From contig NZ_OAOQ01000015.1 in the NCBI RefSeq assembly GCF_900207575.1, positions 16,218 through 80,217 on the forward strand: 64,000 nucleotides of DNA, written 5' to 3'. This DNA comes from Cereibacter ovatus (GTDB taxonomy: Bacteria; Pseudomonadota; Alphaproteobacteria; Rhodobacterales; Rhodobacteraceae). The translations under genes were made by a program, and so were the position numbers. Within the stretch, counting starts at the first letter, position 1; the number at the start of each line of letters is the position of its first letter. The notes beneath the pieces are model-generated. The model was not told the DNA's origin. It did not search any database and saw only the letters and a list, made by a program, of their open reading frames with translations. Below are positions 62,976 to 64,000 of the stretch, in pieces.

Positions 62976-63050
62976 TCCGGCGTAGCTCAGCGGTAGAGCA
63001 GTTGACTGTTAATCAATTGGTCGTAGGTTCGATCCCTACCGCCGGAGCCA
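62976..63050 (+). tRNA. tRNA-Asn (GTT)
   Basis: A 75-nt cloverleaf: acceptor TCCGGCG/CGCCGGA, anticodon stem-loop TTGACTGTTAATCAA with GTT, T-arm GGTTCGATCCC and encoded CCA. It is a queuosine-type anticodon and so a substrate of the Tgt in this window. Confidence 0.97.
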
Positions 63051-63079
63051 GAAATCCCAAACGATTTCAATGAGTTACA

Positions 63080-63101
63080 GGGGAAGCGGCAACGCTTCCC
63101 C
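63080..63101 (+). terminator. terminator after tRNA-Asn
   Basis: The stem GGGGAAGCG-gcaa-CGCTTCCCC lies 29 bp past the tRNA, followed by gtagcattt. It has a perfect 9-bp stem and GNRA-like loop. Confidence 0.75.
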
Positions 63102-63780
63102 GTAGCATTTCAGACGCTCGCAAACATATGGCAAACATTGTGCAGCTTCCACAGTGGTCGGTGCGCAGCATCGCACGGGGCGCGCGTGAGGCTCGCAAAC
63201 AACTGATCTGACTGCACAATCCTGCACCGAGGGAAATCCCGACCGAAAATTTGGCGCAAGTGTGGGTCGATTAGCCCCCTGCCTTGGCCCCACACCCCCC
63301 ACCTACATAGGGGGGGGCATCTTCCCATCGACCCCGCACCCAGTCACATAGTCATCTAGTCAAGTATCATGCTGCATGGCCGAGGACGGCCCGAGCAAAC
63401 ACACGATCAAACACGATGAAACGAGGAATCAGACGAGCGAGGCTGACACCTGGATAACGTGGGGGCTGACGCGCAGACGTCACGCGACAAACGACGCCCA
63501 CGACACGCGCGCAAATCCGCGTCACAGCGCACGACGCCCCCGAGCGCGACACGTCCCCGCATCGAACGCACAACGCGCCCCCAGCCCCCTTGCAGCACGC
63601 GCACAGCGCAGGCGTCCAAAGGGGGCGACGCAAGGCAAAGTTACCCGTCACTCGCGCGCCACTCTGAACCGTGCCGATGTTATGGTCCGTTATGAAGGCA
63701 CATCCCACGCGTAACGCGTGAAATCCTTTTTGTTTCAACGATCTGTTATGGATGTTATGTTGTTTTGAAAATTGAATGAG
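63102..63780. other. gene-free stretch of odd composition
   Basis: About 680 bp between the tRNA-Asn terminator and the IS3 left end. From about 63400 to 63660 the plus strand is poor in T and rich in A/C with many CGC/GCAC words, unlike the neighbouring coding DNA. The longest frame (63376-63714, plus) would give an Arg/Thr/Ala-rich, low-complexity product with no ribosome-binding site, so I do not call it a gene. Confidence 0.5.
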
Positions 63781-64000
63781 TGAATAGCCCCATGTTTCCT
63801 GGACGCCTTCTTCGCTAACTTTGAGGCAAGGAGGCCATGATGGGCACAGGCAATTTCACGGACGAGTTCAAGCGTGACGCGGTCGCGCAGATCACGGAGC
63901 GGGGCTACCCGATCAAGGAGGTTTCGGAGCGGCTCGGGGTCAGCCTGCATTCGCTCTATGCGTGGAAGCGCAAGTTCGCGAAGGCGGCCACTGGCGAGAC
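63781..64000 (+). mobile_element. left end of an IS3-family element (cut by window edge)
   Basis: The IS3-like end (TGAATAGCCCCATGTTTCCTG) starts about 63781, 56 bp upstream of an OrfA start. The transposase and right end lie outside the window, so completeness and target duplication cannot be judged. Confidence 0.7.
63837..64000 (+). CDS. IS3-family transposase OrfA, N-terminal part
   Basis: 54 codons are visible to the edge: MMGTGNFTDEFKRDAV, QITERGYPIKEVSERLG and VSLHSLYAWKRKF form the helix-turn-helix of IS3-type OrfA. AAGGAGG lies just before ATG 63837. OrfB and the frameshift junction would follow outside the window. Confidence 0.88.
   Translation, partial: MMGTGNFTDEFKRDAVAQITERGYPIKEVSERLGVSLHSLYAWKRKFAKAATGE

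Noticed and set aside
63376..63714. 112-codon plus-strand ORF
   Set aside because: Low-complexity Arg/Thr/Ala composition, no ribosome-binding site, no homology recognised; the frame follows from T-poor DNA.

Overview
The window is high-GC, gene-dense chromosomal DNA of an alphaproteobacterium, most likely a Rhodobacterales/Rhodobacteraceae member. Evidence is the lineage-typical content (GapR-type DUF2312 protein, DUF6456 and DUF6477 proteins, NDUFA12, DUF2155 and MlaD in one operon, DUF2083 short-chain acyl-CoA regulator) and the very frequent 4-nt ATGA/GTGA overlaps between operon genes. There are no rRNA genes, CRISPR arrays or intact prophage. Four tRNA genes are present (Val-TAC, Ser-GCT, Val-CAC, Asn-GTT).

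Layout. 0.4-6.2 kb: shikimate genes aroK-aroB on the minus strand, then a plus-strand run of two envelope hypotheticals, xerD and a CorC/HlyC-type membrane protein. 6.2-9.7 kb: triple hairpin repeat, a divergent DUF6456/DUF6477 pair, and an orphan non-pyrrolysine MttB-family methyltransferase. 9.7-13.2 kb: an MCE-type lipid ABC transporter (permease, ATPase, MCE protein, PqiC-like lipoprotein) ending in a coupled 20-codon ORF. 13.3-14.9 kb: tRNA genes around an IS110 relic. 15-25 kb: lon, an Old Yellow Enzyme, tgt, and an RND efflux pump with a divergent TetR repressor and a clear operator. 25-28 kb: gapR, small proteins, an intact IS5-type element sitting exactly on the stop codon of a small gene, and a DksA/TraR-like zinc-finger protein. 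28-35 kb: a FliM-like protein, a three-gene two-component cassette (SSS-STAC histidine kinase, small membrane protein, solo receiver) and a DUF2083 regulator under a long palindrome. 34-37 kb: FAA-family hydrolase, a truncated altronate-dehydratase relic and an FAD-linked oxidase.

37.2-50.2 kb is the reductive pyrimidine degradation locus. PreT/PreA should reduce uracil or thymine. Dihydropyrimidinase opens the ring and an M20-type carbamoyl amidohydrolase releases the beta-amino acid. A four-gene NMT1/ThiY-type ABC system probably imports the substrate. A RutR-like TetR gene lies in the middle, and RutR-box-like palindromes lie in front of both the amidohydrolase gene and the regulator gene. 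The locus is split by about 3 kb of decaying DNA: a dead TetR paralogue, a Hint-domain fragment and IS66 relics.

50.4-64 kb: accBC, aat, the NDUFA12-mlaD-DUF2155 operon, clpP and clpX, a CDP-alcohol phosphatidyltransferase, a YnjBCD-type ABC transporter, an EnvZ-like kinase without an adjacent regulator, an MBL-fold hydrolase, tRNA-Asn, an unusual gene-free stretch, and the left end of an IS3-family element cut by the window edge.

The less routine signals are a family of three related 3'-end elements placed just after unrelated genes, the palindrome covering the ribosome-binding site of the DUF2083 regulator, the RutR-like boxes, and the kinase/small membrane protein/receiver cassette. All functional statements are from reading motifs and context; no database search was possible.
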